Assembly (NCBI RefSeq): GCF_011250635.1
Contig: NZ_JAANNP010000002.1
Location: forward strand, 256,478 to 320,477
Source of the DNA: Motilibacter deserti
Lineage (GTDB): Bacteria > Actinomycetota > Actinomycetes > Motilibacterales > Motilibacteraceae
Length of the DNA: 64,000 bases
Direction: 5' to 3'
In this document: positions 32,263-40,258 of the stretch, in pieces
Numbering within the stretch: position 1 is the stretch's first letter
How the letters are laid out: each line of letters begins with the position of its first letter
Notes under the pieces: generated by a model
Told to the model about the DNA's origin: nothing
The model's database searches: none
Seen by the model: only the letters and a program-made list of their open reading frames with translations
Translations under genes and position numbers: made by a program

Positions 32263-32937
32263 TCAGAAGAGCCGCGAGCTCGGGTCGTCCATGCCGCGCA
32301 GCAGGTCGTAGTCGAGCACGACGCAGGAGATGCCGCGATCGGTCGCGAGCACCCGCGCCTGCGGCTTGATCTCCTGCGCGGCGAACACGCCGCGCACGGG
32401 CGCGAGCAGCGGGTCGCGGTTGAGCAGCTCGAGGTAGCGGGTCAGCTGCTCGACGCCGTCGATCTCGCCCCGGCGCTTGATCTCGACGGCCACGGTGGCG
32501 CCGTCACTGTCGCGGCAGAGCAGGTCCACCGGGCCGATCGCAGTGGGGTACTCGCGGCGTACGAGCCGCCAGCCCTCGCCGAGCATCTCGGGGGAGTCGG
32601 CGAGCAGCTCCTGCAGGTGCGCCTCGACGCCGTCCTTGGTCAGGCCGGGGTCGACGCCCAGCTCGTGCGAGCTGTCGTGCAGCACCTCCTCGACGGTGAT
32701 GACGAGCCGCTCGCCGGCCTTGTTCTCCACCGTCCAGGTGCCGCTGCCGTCCTCGGCGACGTCCTGGCGCAGCGTGCACGGCGGGCTCATCCAGTTGAGC
32801 GGCTTGTAGGCCCGGTCGTCGGCGTGCACGGACACCGAGCCGTCGGACTTGAGCAGCAGCAGCCGCGGCGCGCTGGGCAGGTGGGCGGTGAGGCGGCCGA
32901 CGTAGTCGACGCTGCAGCGGGCGATGACGAGACGCAC
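32263..32937 (-). CDS. nucS: Mismatch-specific endonuclease NucS/EndoMS
   Basis: Cuts both strands at mismatches and serves as the mismatch-repair nuclease of actinobacteria that lack MutS/MutL. 224 aa. N-terminal DNA-binding barrel ([32 protein letters not shown]) and RecB-like nuclease core with D138, E152 and K154 in [10 protein letters not shown]...AVEIKRR, then [12 protein letters not shown]. The C-terminus ends in DDPSSRLF; in this family the tail binds the sliding clamp. GTG start; TACCGT (32951-32946) lies eight bases upstream with no ribosome site, so probably leaderless. Confidence 0.95.
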   Translation of the reverse strand: MRLVIARCSVDYVGRLTAHLPSAPRLLLLKSDGSVSVHADDRAYKPLNWMSPPCTLRQDVAEDGSGTWTVENKAGERLVITVEEVLHDSSHELGVDPGLTKDGVEAHLQELLADSPEMLGEGWRLVRREYPTAIGPVDLLCRDSDGATVAVEIKRRGEIDGVEQLTRYLELLNRDPLLAPVRGVFAAQEIKPQARVLATDRGISCVVLDYDLLRGMDDPSSRLF

Positions 32938-32945
32938 GGGGCGCC

Positions 32946-32951
32946 ACGGTA
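32946..32951 (-). promoter_or_regulatory. Leaderless promoter -10 of nucS
   Basis: TACCGT on the minus strand, eight bases before the nucS GTG. It lies in the 110-base gap between the STAS gene and nucS. Confidence 0.4.
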
Positions 32952-33047
32952 GCCGCCCACCGGCGCTTCACCCGGGAACGGCAGGGGCGTGCCCGGGAAC
33001 GACGTGGCCACACCGCGGGAGACGCGGCGCCGGCTCGCACGCCCCGG

Positions 33048-33479
33048 TCAGGCCGGGCTCGGCTCCAGCAGCTCGGCGAGCCCGAGCAGGGTCAGCAGCC
33101 GGGCGACCGCGGAACTGGCCGACGGCAGCACGAAGGCTCCGCCGCGGCGGGCGAGCACGGCGCGGGCGTGCAGCAACGGGGACACCCCGGCCGCATCGAT
33201 GAAGGACACCTGCGCGGTGTCGACCACCAGGCGGTCGACCCGAGGCGTCCGCCGCTGTCGCAGCAGCCGCTCCAGGACGCCCTGCAGCAGGCCGCTCGTG
33301 GCCAGGTCCAGCTCCCCGCGCAGCCGGACGGTGACCGTGCTGCCCGCGTCGTCGACGTCGAGGCCCAGGGTGGCGGACCCCTCGTCGGGGGAGCCCGGTG
33401 CGCTGGCCCCGTCCTGCGCCGCGCCCTCCCCGACCAGGTCGGGAGGGAGCACCGTCAGGGGCTCGAAGAGGCTTCCCAT
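33048..33479 (-). CDS. STAS-domain protein lacking the phospho-acceptor
   Basis: 143 aa. A disordered acidic N-terminus of about 40 residues, then a STAS domain: VTVRLRGELDLATSGLL, LVVDTAQVSFIDAAGVSPLL. The loop reads D95-A96-A97-G98, with alanine where a phosphorylatable Ser or Thr is expected, so it may act as a permanently active antagonist or have a new role. ATG at 33479. Upstream of nucS on the same strand, with a 110-base gap. Confidence 0.78.
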   Translation of the reverse strand: MGSLFEPLTVLPPDLVGEGAAQDGASAPGSPDEGSATLGLDVDDAGSTVTVRLRGELDLATSGLLQGVLERLLRQRRTPRVDRLVVDTAQVSFIDAAGVSPLLHARAVLARRGGAFVLPSASSAVARLLTLLGLAELLEPSPA

Positions 33480-33567
33480 GCCAGGAGCGACGAGCCGCGA
33501 CGATCAACGGTTCCCGGTCGTGGCGGTCGTCACCCCGTCCCGGCGCCCGGCGTCCGTCCCGCGCCCG

Positions 33568-33573
33568 GACAAT
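33568..33573 (+). promoter_or_regulatory. Leaderless promoter -10
   Basis: GACAAT, seven bases before the ATG at 33581. Confidence 0.4.
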
Positions 33574-33580
33574 GGCAGGC

Positions 33581-33868
33581 ATGGGCCGCCGCTTCACCCG
33601 CCGCGAGCCGGCGCCCCGCCCCCTCGGCCCGGGCCCCGGCGCGGACCGCGTGGAGGAGCTCGACGGCGAGGAGTGGTACGTCCGCAGCGTCACCGGCGCG
33701 GCCGCGACGAAGACCTACCGCTGCCCAGGCTGCGACCACGAGATCCTCCCGGCCACCCCGCACCAGGTCGCCTGGCCGGTGCACGGCGGGCTGACCGAGC
33801 GGCGCCACTGGCACTCGGCCTGCTGGCGGGCGCGCGGCCGGCGGCGCCCCTCGGGCCGCCGTCACTAG
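33581..33868 (+). CDS. Small zinc-ribbon-like protein
   Basis: 95 aa. Basic N-terminus, then WYVRSVTGAAATKTYRCPGC, a conserved HQVAWPVHGG and RRHWHSACWRARGRRRP. CPGC plus HxxC and HWH residues look like a zinc site. Close relatives exist in streptomycetes, where they are often called ATP/GTP-binding protein without good reason. ATG at 33581 chosen because GACAAT lies seven bases before it; an ATG at 33572 overlaps that -10. Function unknown; the basic tail suggests nucleic-acid binding. Confidence 0.72.
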   Translation: MGRRFTRREPAPRPLGPGPGADRVEELDGEEWYVRSVTGAAATKTYRCPGCDHEILPATPHQVAWPVHGGLTERRHWHSACWRARGRRRPSGRRH

Positions 33869-33871
33869 GCT
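33866..33871 (+). promoter_or_regulatory. Leaderless promoter -10 of the hydrolase gene
   Basis: TAGGCT, six bases before the GTG at 33878. It includes the stop codon of the preceding gene (TAG at 33866-33868). Confidence 0.45.
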
Positions 33872-33877
33872 GCGACC

Positions 33878-34660
33878 GTGAGCGCGCACGAGCCTCCTCC
33901 CGCCCTCGTGCTGCTGCACGCCTTCCCGCTGTCCCCGCGGATGTTCGACCAGGCCCGGCTGCTGCTCGAGCCCGACGTACGCGTGCTCGTGCCCGGCCTC
34001 GCCGGGTTCGGGGGCACCCCCGTCCCGGCCGCCGGCCCTTCGCTCGACGTGCTCGCCGACGAGGTCGCGGCCCTGCTCGACGAGGCCGGGCTCGCGTCGG
34101 CCGTGGTCTGCGGGGTCTCCATGGGCGCCTACGTCGCCCTCGCCCTCGCCCGCCGCCACCCGGCGCGGCTGCGCGGCCTGGTGCTCGCGTCCAGCCGCGC
34201 GGGCGCCGACGCGCCGGAGGCCCGCGAGCGGCGCGAGCGCATCGCCCGGGCCGTGCTGGCCGAGCGCGACGTACGCGTCCTGCACGAGGAGGTCGCGCCC
34301 GGCCTGCTCGGGGCCACGACGCATGAGGTCCGCCCCGACGTGGTCGAGGACGTGCGCCGGCTGGTGGGCGAGGCGCCGGTCGAGGCCGTGGCCTGGGCGC
34401 AGCGCGCGATGGCGGCCCGCCCCGACTCCACCGACGTGCTCGCGGACGTCAGGGTGCCGGCCCTCGTGCTGGTCGGCGAGGAGGACGCCATCGTGCCGGT
34501 CGACGAGGCGCGGGCGATCGCCGCGGCGCTGCCCGTCGGCCGGCTGATGGCCGTTCCCGGCGCCGGCCACCTGGTCCCGCTCGAGCGGCCGGCGGAGTTC
34601 GCGGCCGCTGTCACGCAGTTGGTCCAGCAGGTCGTCGCGCAGCGCGGTGGTCCCGCGTAG
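33878..34660 (+). CDS. Alpha/beta hydrolase
   Basis: 260 aa. Oxyanion segment LVLLHAFPLSPRMFD, nucleophile elbow GVSMG with S81, acid near LVGEEDAIVP and histidine in GAGHLVPLERP, so the triad is complete. Cytosolic, no signal peptide. Substrate cannot be read; relatives include esterases and enol-lactonases. The last six codons and stop (RGGPA*) are the first unit of an 18-base tandem repeat that continues past the gene. Confidence 0.85.
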   Translation: MSAHEPPPALVLLHAFPLSPRMFDQARLLLEPDVRVLVPGLAGFGGTPVPAAGPSLDVLADEVAALLDEAGLASAVVCGVSMGAYVALALARRHPARLRGLVLASSRAGADAPEARERRERIARAVLAERDVRVLHEEVAPGLLGATTHEVRPDVVEDVRRLVGEAPVEAVAWAQRAMAARPDSTDVLADVRVPALVLVGEEDAIVPVDEARAIAAALPVGRLMAVPGAGHLVPLERPAEFAAAVTQLVQQVVAQRGGPA

Positions 34661-34695
34661 CGCGGTGGTCCCGCGTAGCGGCGTGGTCCCGCGTA
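34642..34695 (+). repeat. Three tandem 18-base repeats across a stop codon
   Basis: Units at 34642-34659, 34660-34677 and 34678-34695, consensus GCGCGGTGGTCCCGCGTA, the third with one or two changes. Being 18 bases they keep frame, so each unit re-codes RGGPA and a stop. The first unit forms the C-terminus of the hydrolase. Confidence 0.85.
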
Positions 34696-34777
34696 GCGGG
34701 CCGCCAAGGGGGTGCGGCGAATGACGGCTAGAGCCAGAATGACTGGTGGAAAGCCCAACTGCCCTGGAGAGTGATCC

Positions 34778-34918
34778 GTGCTCGGACTACTCGCGGCGCT
34801 GCGACGTCGGCGCGGGCGTCCCTGCAGGGCTTGTGGCAAGCCGCTCGAGACCGGGAGATTCTGCGACATCATCTGCCGCGGGGACTGGGAGAATCGCCTC
34901 TCAGCTGGCGACGGATAG
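34778..34918 (+). CDS. 46-residue zinc-ribbon miniprotein
   Basis: Short frame starting GTG with GGAGAG seven bases upstream (34765-34770). The product reads VLGLLAALRRRRGRPC, then RACGKPLETGRFCDIICR and a DWENR tail. CxxCGKPL followed by FCDxxCxxxW is the usual four-cysteine treble-clef/zinc-ribbon layout (C16, C19, C29, C33). It fills the gap before ybbN and is too short for routine gene callers. Two overlapping frames in the same place have no such pattern. Function unknown. Confidence 0.55.
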   Translation: MLGLLAALRRRRGRPCRACGKPLETGRFCDIICRGDWENRLSAGDG

Positions 34919-34984
34919 AGCACCAGGCGCGAGGACCTGACCCCGACGTCGATCTCTGACGCTGCAGGGAGGGAGGATGGCCTC

Positions 34985-35938
34985 ATGACGCAGCCGACCT
35001 TCAACGCGTACGGCGCGGTCGACCTCGGCAAGCTGGCGGCCCGCTCGGCCGCGCCCGCCGCAGGCGCCGCGCGCGCGGGCAGCCCCGACGGCGCGCCGGC
35101 GGTGGCCGCCGGCTCCTACGTCGTCGACGTCACCGAGGCCGACTTCCAGGCCGTGGTCCTCGAGCAGTCCATGACCGTCCCGGTGGTCATCGACTTCTGG
35201 GCCGACTGGTGCGGCCCGTGCAAGCAGCTGAGCCCGGTCCTCGAGCGGCTGGCGGCCGCCGGCGAGGGGCGCTGGCTGCTGGCCAAGATCGACGCGGACG
35301 CCGAGCAGGGGCTGGCGGCGGCGTTCCGGGTGCAGAGCATCCCGTCCGTCTTCGCGGTCGTCCGCGGGCAGCCGGTGCCGCTGTTCCAGGGCGCGCTGCC
35401 CGAAGCGCAGGTGAAGCAGTTCCTCGACGAGGTGCTGCGGGTGGCGGCGACCGCGGGGGTCACGGGCCGTCTCGCGTCGGCGGCCGGCGCGGGCGACGGG
35501 GACGCCGGCCACATCGAGCCCGAGGGCGACCCGCGGCTGGACGACGCCTACGACGCGGTCGAGCGGGGCGACCTGGACGCGGCTGTGGCGGCGTACTCCG
35601 CCGTGCTGGCCGACACCCCGGACGACGTCGAGGCGAGGACCGGGCTGGCCCAGGTCGAGCTGCTGCGTCGGGTGCAGGACAGCGACCCTGCCGCGGTGCT
35701 CGCGCGCGCCGCACAAGCGCCGCAGGACGTGTCGGCCCAGTGCGCCGCCGCCGACGTCGAGCTGGCCTCGGGCCGGGTGGAGGAGGCGTTGCGCCGCCTC
35801 GTCGACACCGTCCGGATGACCAGCGGGGCCGAACGGGACACCGCGCGGGCCCACCTGCTCGGCTTCTTCGAGCTGCTCGGCCCCGAGGACCCGCGGGTCC
35901 CGGCGGCCCGGCGCGCGCTCGCGTCCGCGCTGTACTGA
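34985..35938 (+). CDS. ybbN: Thioredoxin-domain co-chaperone (YbbN/CnoX-like)
   Basis: 317 aa. Thioredoxin fold with an intact redox motif W75-C76-G-P-C79 in VVIDFWADWCGPCKQLSP, then IPSVFAVVRG. The second half (about 180-317) is made of TPR-like helices. In E. coli the homologue guards clients for the GroEL and DnaK systems and lacks one cysteine; here both are present, so disulfide activity is likely. ATG with GGGAGG nine bases upstream. Present near nucS in mycobacteria too. Confidence 0.88.
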   Translation: MTQPTFNAYGAVDLGKLAARSAAPAAGAARAGSPDGAPAVAAGSYVVDVTEADFQAVVLEQSMTVPVVIDFWADWCGPCKQLSPVLERLAAAGEGRWLLAKIDADAEQGLAAAFRVQSIPSVFAVVRGQPVPLFQGALPEAQVKQFLDEVLRVAATAGVTGRLASAAGAGDGDAGHIEPEGDPRLDDAYDAVERGDLDAAVAAYSAVLADTPDDVEARTGLAQVELLRRVQDSDPAAVLARAAQAPQDVSAQCAAADVELASGRVEEALRRLVDTVRMTSGAERDTARAHLLGFFELLGPEDPRVPAARRALASALY

Positions 35939-36037
35939 GCTTGTCCTCACGGGGTGTCCTTCGCCGGTTCGGCCGTCTCAGGCGCGCGAGCCGCTTACCC
36001 TTCTTAGGTACCAGCGGGGAACGCGAGGAGGACAGAC

Positions 36038-36406
36038 GTGACGGAGCAGGTGGCCGAGCGCCCCGAGGCTCTGGTGGATGAGCGGCCATGGGGACGTTTC
36101 GAGCGGCTCGCTCTGAACGAGACCGTGACCGTCAAGGTGATCACGGTGGAGCCGGGCCACCGGCTGTCGCTGCAGCGCCACACCACCCGTGACGAGTCCT
36201 GGCAGATCCTGGACGCCGGCCTCTACGTCGAGATCGACGGCAAGCGCTGGTCGCCGGTCGTGGGGGAGCAGGTCTGGATCCCGCGCGGCGTGACCCACCG
36301 GGTCGGCAACGACGGCACGGCGTCGGCGCGGTTTCTCGAGGTGGCCTACGGCTGGTTCGACGAGGACGACATCGAGCGCATCGAGGACGACTACTCGCGG
36401 GCCTGA
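36038..36406 (+). CDS. Cupin protein, mannose-6-phosphate isomerase type II-like
   Basis: 122 aa, equal to the stand-alone C-terminal cupin of ManC-type enzymes. RPWGRFERLAL near the N-terminus, PGHRLSLQRHTTRDESWQIL with the metal histidines and glutamate, and GEQVWIPRGVTHRVGN as the second cupin motif. It may isomerise mannose-6-phosphate for GDP-mannose, which would suit the polysaccharide genes to the right; this is inferred. GTG with GAGGAGG six bases upstream; TAGGTA at 36005-36010 is a -10 candidate. Its 3' end overlaps the convergent gene by 16 bases. Confidence 0.8.
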   Translation: MTEQVAERPEALVDERPWGRFERLALNETVTVKVITVEPGHRLSLQRHTTRDESWQILDAGLYVEIDGKRWSPVVGEQVWIPRGVTHRVGNDGTASARFLEVAYGWFDEDDIERIEDDYSRA

Positions 36407-36996
36407 GCCCGCAGCACCCGCCCCGGCCGCGCCACCACGAGCGCGGCCGCGGCGGTGAGCGCGCAGCCATAGGCGACGTACGGGATCGTGACGTGGCGCG
36501 GCGTCAGCGGCCACCAGAGCGCCACCGGCGCCGTGGCCAGGTCGCGCAGCAGATGCAGAGCCACCCCCGTCGCGATCCCGGCAGCGACGACGCGCAGCCG
36601 GCCGCGTGCCGCGAGCGCGACGAGCGCCGCCAGCGCCAAGGTCGTCATCGAGTGCGGGTAGGGCCGGGGCGTACCCGACGTCAGCACCTGGGAGTCGAAG
36701 ACCGCGTCGGGGACGTGGTCGGCATCGATGAGCACGGACGCGGCGAGCGCCACGAGCACGTAGGCCCGGGGGAGCGGTCGCGGCCAGAGGGCCGCCAGCG
36801 CCGCGAGGCAGAGCGCCGCCGTCGTGAAGTGAGCGGGCTCGTCGACGAGGCCGAGCACGACGTACGACGGGGACTCGGCCTCGACGAAGCGGTCGATCAG
36901 CAGCACCAGGGCCAGCCCGAGCGCGGCCGCGAGTACGACCGCTCTGGGCCGCAGCCGCGGTGGAGGGGCCACCCTTCCCGGCTGCGCTGCCGTCAC
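36391..36996 (-). CDS. Membrane-bound metal-dependent hydrolase (YdjM/DUF457-like)
   Basis: 201 aa, about five membrane helices. Conserved polar residues sit at helix ends: DEPAHFTTAAL, LIDADHVPD, RPYPHSMTTL and GVALHLLRDL, the H/D pattern of the YdjM family of putative hydrolases. Start GTG overlaps the beta-helix gene stop by four bases (GTGA), so it is the last gene of the synthase operon. Its substrate is unknown; a role in lipid or polymer turnover during export is possible. Confidence 0.6.
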   Translation of the reverse strand: MTAAQPGRVAPPPRLRPRAVVLAAALGLALVLLIDRFVEAESPSYVVLGLVDEPAHFTTAALCLAALAALWPRPLPRAYVLVALAASVLIDADHVPDAVFDSQVLTSGTPRPYPHSMTTLALAALVALAARGRLRVVAAGIATGVALHLLRDLATAPVALWWPLTPRHVTIPYVAYGCALTAAAALVVARPGRVLRAQARE

Positions 36997-38216
36997 CGGC
37001 AGGCGACGTTCGCCAGGCCCTGCTTCGCCCCGGAGGCCTTGTTGTCGCACGAGACCCGGTTGTCGTTGACCGGCGTCAGCGAGAACCCGTGGCCCGGGCC
37101 GTTGACTCGCGCGACGTTGTCCCGGAAGACGTTGCCCTGGCCCCAGCCACCGAGGATCTCGTGGGTCTGGAAGCCGTCCTCGGGGCTGTTCACCCCGGTG
37201 TTGCCCTGCACGACCCAGTCGTTGCCCTTGACGTCCACCCACGAGTCCGCGCCGGCCTCGTCGATGGCGGACCCGTCGAAGGTGTTGTCCACGAGCTTGC
37301 CGCCGGTCGTGCCCTCCTTGATGTCCACCGCCTCGGCGGTCGTCTCGGAGATGGTGTTGCCGCGCACGACGTTGCGGTCGGAACGGTCCGGCTCGCAATC
37401 GGTGATGTCGCACCAGTTGCTCTTGGCCGTGCCGATGTAGATGCCCTCGCCGTACTTCGGCTTGCGCAGCCCGGTCCGGCGGACCGTGTTGCCCTCGACG
37501 AGGTTGTCGGTCGAGAACCCGCGCAGGTGGATGGCCTCGTCGCCGATGTCCTCCACCGTCAGCCCGGAGATCACGGTCGAGACGGCGCCGTCGGCCATGA
37601 CGCCCTTCTGCCCGTCCCGCACGGTGAACCCGGCGACCCGCCAGTGCGAGACGCCGTCGAGGTGCAGGACGTAGTCGTCGTCCGGCCCGTTGCCCTCGAG
37701 CACGGCGTCGGCCGGGCCGCAGAGCGCGATCGGCGCGTCCTGCGTCCCCGCACCGGTCGCGACGAAGGCGCCGTTGTAGGTGCCGGGAGCCAGCGCGATG
37801 CTGTCACCGGCCTGCGCCGTCGCCAGCGCGTCGGTCAGCTCGTCCGCGGTCGCGACGGTGACCGTCGGGTCCGGGCACGAGGGGTCGCCGGCGCCCGCGA
37901 CCTGGTCGCCGGGCGAGGGGTCGCTGTCGCCGGAGGGGTACGGCTCCGGGGTCGACGGCGGCTCGTACGCCCCCGTCTCCTCGGGCGCGGGGACGGCGTT
38001 GTCGTACGCCGTCGCAGAGGGGGTCGGGGACGGCGACGGCGAGGCGGCCGGCTGCGGCCCGACCGCGCGCAGGTCGGCGCCGACGTCGTCGGCCGCGTCG
38101 TCCGCGAGCGCGCTGGCCCCGAGCAGGAGGACGGCCGTGGTGCCGGCCCCGGCGAGGAAGGGCAGCACGGACTGGCGTGACGGCCGCTTGAGCTGCCGCC
38201 CGAAGAGCAACGTCAC
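36993..38216 (-). CDS. Secreted right-handed parallel beta-helix protein
   Basis: 407 aa. N-terminal signal-like segment (SVLPFLAGAGTTAVLLLGASALA), a Ser/Pro/Thr-rich spacer to about residue 100, then a lead-in CPDPTVTVATADELTDAL and a beta-helix from about 120 with repeated rungs such as VVRGNTISETTAEAVDIKEG and WVVQGNTGVNSPEDGFQTH. The fold is that of polysaccharide lyases and epimerases. No catalytic motif I can name with confidence. GTG shares four bases with the stop of the upstream gene. Confidence 0.82.
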   Translation of the reverse strand: MTLLFGRQLKRPSRQSVLPFLAGAGTTAVLLLGASALADDAADDVGADLRAVGPQPAASPSPSPTPSATAYDNAVPAPEETGAYEPPSTPEPYPSGDSDPSPGDQVAGAGDPSCPDPTVTVATADELTDALATAQAGDSIALAPGTYNGAFVATGAGTQDAPIALCGPADAVLEGNGPDDDYVLHLDGVSHWRVAGFTVRDGQKGVMADGAVSTVISGLTVEDIGDEAIHLRGFSTDNLVEGNTVRRTGLRKPKYGEGIYIGTAKSNWCDITDCEPDRSDRNVVRGNTISETTAEAVDIKEGTTGGKLVDNTFDGSAIDEAGADSWVDVKGNDWVVQGNTGVNSPEDGFQTHEILGGWGQGNVFRDNVARVNGPGHGFSLTPVNDNRVSCDNKASGAKQGLANVACR

Positions 38217-40189
38217 ACGATCGCCATGTCGTCGTCGTGCGTGCTCCCACCGGTCCGCTTGGTCCCGTTGGCCTTGCGGATGTCGATGGTGCGGGCCGCC
38301 GGGCGGGAGACGACCTCCTCGCCGTACGCGGTGGCGGCGGTGACCTGGTGCGGCAGCTGCGCGGAGTACGGCGCCCCCATCACGCCGCGGGCGCGGCGGC
38401 CGCGGGCGGCGGTGAAGAGGATGAGGAAGGCGATGAAGAGCCAGATCAGCGTCATCGGGTGGATCCAGCTCTTGAGCTTGACCCAGATGCTGCTCGTGTC
38501 GACCCAGCTCGAGGTTACGTTGTCGCTGACCTCGACCTTGCCGGACGAGCGGTGGTCGTCCAGCGCGCTGGACCCCTCGCCGGCGAGGAAGTTGTTGGTG
38601 ATCGAGGAGCCCGCGACGGCGCCGACGAAGGACACGCCGTGGCCGTCGGCGTCCTTGACCGTGTTGCCGAGCACCTCCGCGACCGACCCGCGGACGTAGA
38701 TGCCGGTGGTGCCCCCGCTGATCGCGTTGCCGCTCACGGTCGCATCGGTGACCCCGTCGCGGACCGAGACGGCGTGCCGCGCGTTGTCGACCAGCCGGTT
38801 GGCGGTGACGCTGACCTTGCTCGCGGCGGACCGGACGACGATGCCCATGTCGTTGCCGGTGATCTCGTTGTTGTTGACGTCGAGGTTGACGCCGCCGACC
38901 ACTTCGATGCCGTTGTGCGCGTTGTTGCGGGAGTAGCTGTTGGCGACCGTGTTGGAGCCCCACGGCTTGGTCTGCGCACCGGTCACGGACGGGCCGTCGG
39001 CGAGCGCTTCGCCCGACAGGTAGAACCCGTCGCCGCGGTTGGCCTCCGCGATCGAGTCCTGGATGTTGATGTGCTGGGCGGCGCGCGCCAGCGTGAACCC
39101 GGTGCCGCCGTTCAGCTTGGACGTCATGCGCTCGATCGAGCCGCTGGAGACGTAGCGGTGCAGGACCAGCCCGTCGACGAGGCTGCGCTGGATCACCGTG
39201 TCGGTGATGTTGAGCGACTTGGCGCCAGAGACGAAGAGGCCGAACGCGTTGCCGGTGAAGGTGCTGTCGGAGACCTCGCCGGAGACGAAGGTGTCCTCGT
39301 CGGTGGCGAACTCGGGGTCGTCGAGCACGTTGAGGTCGGTGATCCCGTTCTTGGCCAGCACGTCGTTCTGCGCCTGCTCCTGGCGGCGGGCGTCTCGTGC
39401 GGCGTTGCGCTCGGTCTTGCCCGAAGGCTTCGCGGGCTCGCCGGAAGCGATGCGGGTCGGGTCGATGGAGTTCGAGCGGTCGGTGCCGGTCAGGGCGACG
39501 CCGGCGGTGGAACCGCTCCAGAAGCCGAGGTCGGAGAAGTCGGCGTGCCGGACCATGACCTCGCCGCCGATGGCCCTGATGTAGGCGCGGCCGTCGTTGG
39601 TGAGGGTGTCGGGCTCGTTGGCCTGCGGGTCCCAGCTCTGGACGACGAGCGGCTTCTGCTCCGTGCCCGACAGGTCGAGCGCGCCGCCGATCGAGACGAT
39701 GCTGACGAAGGTGCCGTCGGCACCGCTGCGCATGCGGATGGGGCCGCTGGCACCACCCAGCGAGAGCGTGGACTTCGGCGGCAGGAAGAGGTTGTTCTCG
39801 AGCAGGAGGCCGCCGTCCGCCTGCTTGGTGAGGATGCCGACGGCGAGCAGGTCGTTCACCGTGTACGCGGCGCGGTTGGTCTTCGGGATGAGGATGACCG
39901 TGTTGTCGTTCGGCTCGTCGAGCTTGGGCTTGCCCGCCCGGTAGGTGTCCTGGTCCTGCCAGCGGATCAGCGAGACCTTCTTCCGGACCGCGAGGATCCG
40001 CTCCTCCTCGGCCTCGACCAGCGCGGCCTCATGGTCCGCGTCGCCCTGGTACGTCGCCGGCGGAGCGGCGTCCCACGGCTTGGCGTCGGCCGCCGAGGCC
40101 GTGCCGGCGGCGGCGCCCCCCAGCGCCACCGAGCCGAGCAGGGTCAGGGGGAGCAGCGCGCAACCGCGGCGCAGAAGGGACACGAGCAT
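38213..40189 (-). CDS. Membrane-anchored parallel beta-helix protein (NosD/AlgG-like fold)
   Basis: 658 aa. Signal peptide MLVSLLRRGCALLPLTLLGS ending near TASAADA, a 250-residue beta domain, then beta-helix rungs (about 310-570: NAFGLFVSGAKSLNITDTVI, GIEVVGGVNLDVNNNEIT, ISGGTTGIYVRGSVAEVLGN). A C-terminal membrane helix WIHPMTLIWLFIAFLILFTA precedes a short basic cytosolic tail. It would thus stand outside the membrane next to the synthase encoded just upstream. The DPH signature of alginate epimerases was not seen. ATG at 40189 gives a clean signal peptide; a frame from 40243 is longer without one. Confidence 0.85.
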   Translation of the reverse strand: MLVSLLRRGCALLPLTLLGSVALGGAAAGTASAADAKPWDAAPPATYQGDADHEAALVEAEEERILAVRKKVSLIRWQDQDTYRAGKPKLDEPNDNTVILIPKTNRAAYTVNDLLAVGILTKQADGGLLLENNLFLPPKSTLSLGGASGPIRMRSGADGTFVSIVSIGGALDLSGTEQKPLVVQSWDPQANEPDTLTNDGRAYIRAIGGEVMVRHADFSDLGFWSGSTAGVALTGTDRSNSIDPTRIASGEPAKPSGKTERNAARDARRQEQAQNDVLAKNGITDLNVLDDPEFATDEDTFVSGEVSDSTFTGNAFGLFVSGAKSLNITDTVIQRSLVDGLVLHRYVSSGSIERMTSKLNGGTGFTLARAAQHINIQDSIAEANRGDGFYLSGEALADGPSVTGAQTKPWGSNTVANSYSRNNAHNGIEVVGGVNLDVNNNEITGNDMGIVVRSAASKVSVTANRLVDNARHAVSVRDGVTDATVSGNAISGGTTGIYVRGSVAEVLGNTVKDADGHGVSFVGAVAGSSITNNFLAGEGSSALDDHRSSGKVEVSDNVTSSWVDTSSIWVKLKSWIHPMTLIWLFIAFLILFTAARGRRARGVMGAPYSAQLPHQVTAATAYGEEVVSRPAARTIDIRKANGTKRTGGSTHDDDMAIV

Positions 40190-40258
40190 CGTCCTACCTG
40201 TTGATGTTGGCGCGTGCAGGGGGTTCGCCGGGAAGTACGCCATGTGGGCGCGCGAGGT

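Noticed and set aside
34642-34695. Tandem repeats as CRISPR or attachment site
   Set aside because: Units are directly adjacent with no spacers, and no integrase or tRNA gene is near.
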